Positions 63,403-64,000 of a DNA stretch of 64,000 bases are shown piece by piece. This DNA is from Ignelater luminosus. Its lineage: Eukaryota; Arthropoda; Insecta; Coleoptera; Elateridae. The stretch lies in assembly GCA_011009095.1 (NCBI GenBank), contig VTPC01008715.1, forward strand, positions 143,559-207,558, written 5' to 3'. A program made the translations under genes and the position numbers. Within the stretch, counting starts at the first letter, position 1, and the number at the start of each line of letters is the position of its first letter. The notes beneath the pieces were generated by a model that did not search any database, was not told where the DNA came from, and saw only the letters and a list, made by a program, of their open reading frames with translations.

Positions 63403-64000
63403 TTAGGTTGTTAACAAAACTTTTGTTACTTTTTAATCAGTGTATGTTGATGTTACTTTTTCTGATATTTTAACCCAAATTCATAATACCTTAGTCACCA
63501 TTTTGCAAACTGTACAGAGTAATTTATGGTTAATATATTTCGATTTTTATCTAAAGAATATCTTTGTATTTGTTTCGCTCTTGCACTCTCTGCTTCAAAA
63601 TTTTGGCCTTGTGCCTGAAAAGTGGCATAAGCAACGCACTTGTATCAAAAATAACTGTTTCTGTTTGTGTATTATTGTTATAATTTAAAATCGGTTTTAT
63701 TTATTTAATACGCACATACACACTTGAAAAAAACATAACATAACATTTATTGACATTTCACTACTTGATTATATCATGCATGCACATTAACAAATAGAAT
63801 AACATTTTTTTGTTCTTATTCTCTAACACTCCCGGCAGAACAAAAAAGATTTCGCATTCCCATTTCTTTTACAAGAGTTTTCATAGCTGGTGCTGGCAAT
63901 GACTTGGTGAACACATCTGCTAACATGTTCTTTGTACCAACTTGTTCCAACTTGATTGTCTTCTTTTCCAAATTTTCCCTTATAAAATGGTGTCTAACAA
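63403..64000 (-). mobile_element. Copia-superfamily LTR retrotransposon, antisense in IFT54 intron 3 (partial)
   Basis: A likely LTR spans about 63403-63802: read on the minus strand it starts TGTTATTC and ends CCTAACA, the usual TGTTA...TAACA form, with AATAAA inside. A purine-rich run (AAGAACAAAAAAA) lies just upstream of it as a polypurine tract. The polyprotein end follows to the window edge. The LTR start is 30 bp after the IFT54 exon 3 donor. Confidence 0.7.
63816..64000 (-). CDS. Copia polyprotein C-terminus (RNase H end), partial
   Basis: The open minus-strand frame ends at a TAA (63818-63816) and carries RHHFIRENLEKKTIKLEQVG then TKNMLADVFTKSLP, the characteristic RNase H end of Ty1/Copia polyproteins. 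It continues beyond the window, and no stops are visible in the part present. Confidence 0.88.
   Translation of the reverse strand, partial: VRHHFIRENLEKKTIKLEQVGTKNMLADVFTKSLPAPAMKTLVKEMGMRNLFCSAGSVRE

Overview
This is a 64-kb stretch of AT-rich eukaryotic nuclear DNA. Spliceosomal introns with GT..AG junctions, a Bicaudal-D gene, axonemal and ciliary genes, and a transposon load of hAT, Tc1/mariner, PIF-like, RTE-like and Copia elements together point to an insect. I cannot place the order. Nothing looks bacterial.

Layout. (1) 1-18672, minus strand: the first 16 coding exons (about 3,206 residues) of a DNAH10-type axonemal inner-arm dynein heavy chain. The window edge cuts it inside AAA4. 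Summed exon lengths and all splice phases stay in one frame from the ATG to the edge. Its larger introns hold a hAT transposon, a palindromic TA-flanked element, a long-inverted-repeat element, a small hAT-like MITE and a dispersed repeat. (2) 18673-24471: intergenic, with small repeats, a decayed unidentified coding remnant and two compositionally odd blocks. (3) 24472-26926, plus: a DDX27/Drs1-type DEAD-box helicase, 3 exons, 729 aa. (4) 28921-43025, plus: Bicaudal-D, 5 exons, 762 aa. Its 11.6-kb first intron is rich in transposons: an inverted-repeat MITE, a pair of tRNA-like SINEs, a decayed Tc1 element, and an RTE-like retrotransposon that contains a palindromic element and lacks its RT core. 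(5) 43026-51231: Bicaudal-D 3' UTR and intergenic DNA with more foldback elements. (6) 51232-55742, minus: a 706-aa, 13-finger C2H2 protein with an acidic N-terminus and an unidentified helical C-terminal domain. One intron holds a second copy of the palindromic element found in the Bicaudal-D intron. (7) 55743-60029: intergenic, with a PIF/Harbinger-type MITE. (8) 60030 onward, plus: IFT54/TRAF3IP1. Three exons (503 codons) are visible, and a Copia retrotransposon sits antisense in intron 3 and runs off the window.

Functionally, the two end genes are ciliary (axonemal motor; intraflagellar transport). Each has an RFX X-box-like site upstream, stronger at IFT54. DDX27 serves ribosome biogenesis and Bicaudal-D is a dynein cargo adaptor. 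The neighbourhood is probably coincidental, not a functional cluster. I found no convincing new multi-gene system. The most unusual material is the family of long palindromic TA-flanked elements and the modular charged N-terminus of the dynein.
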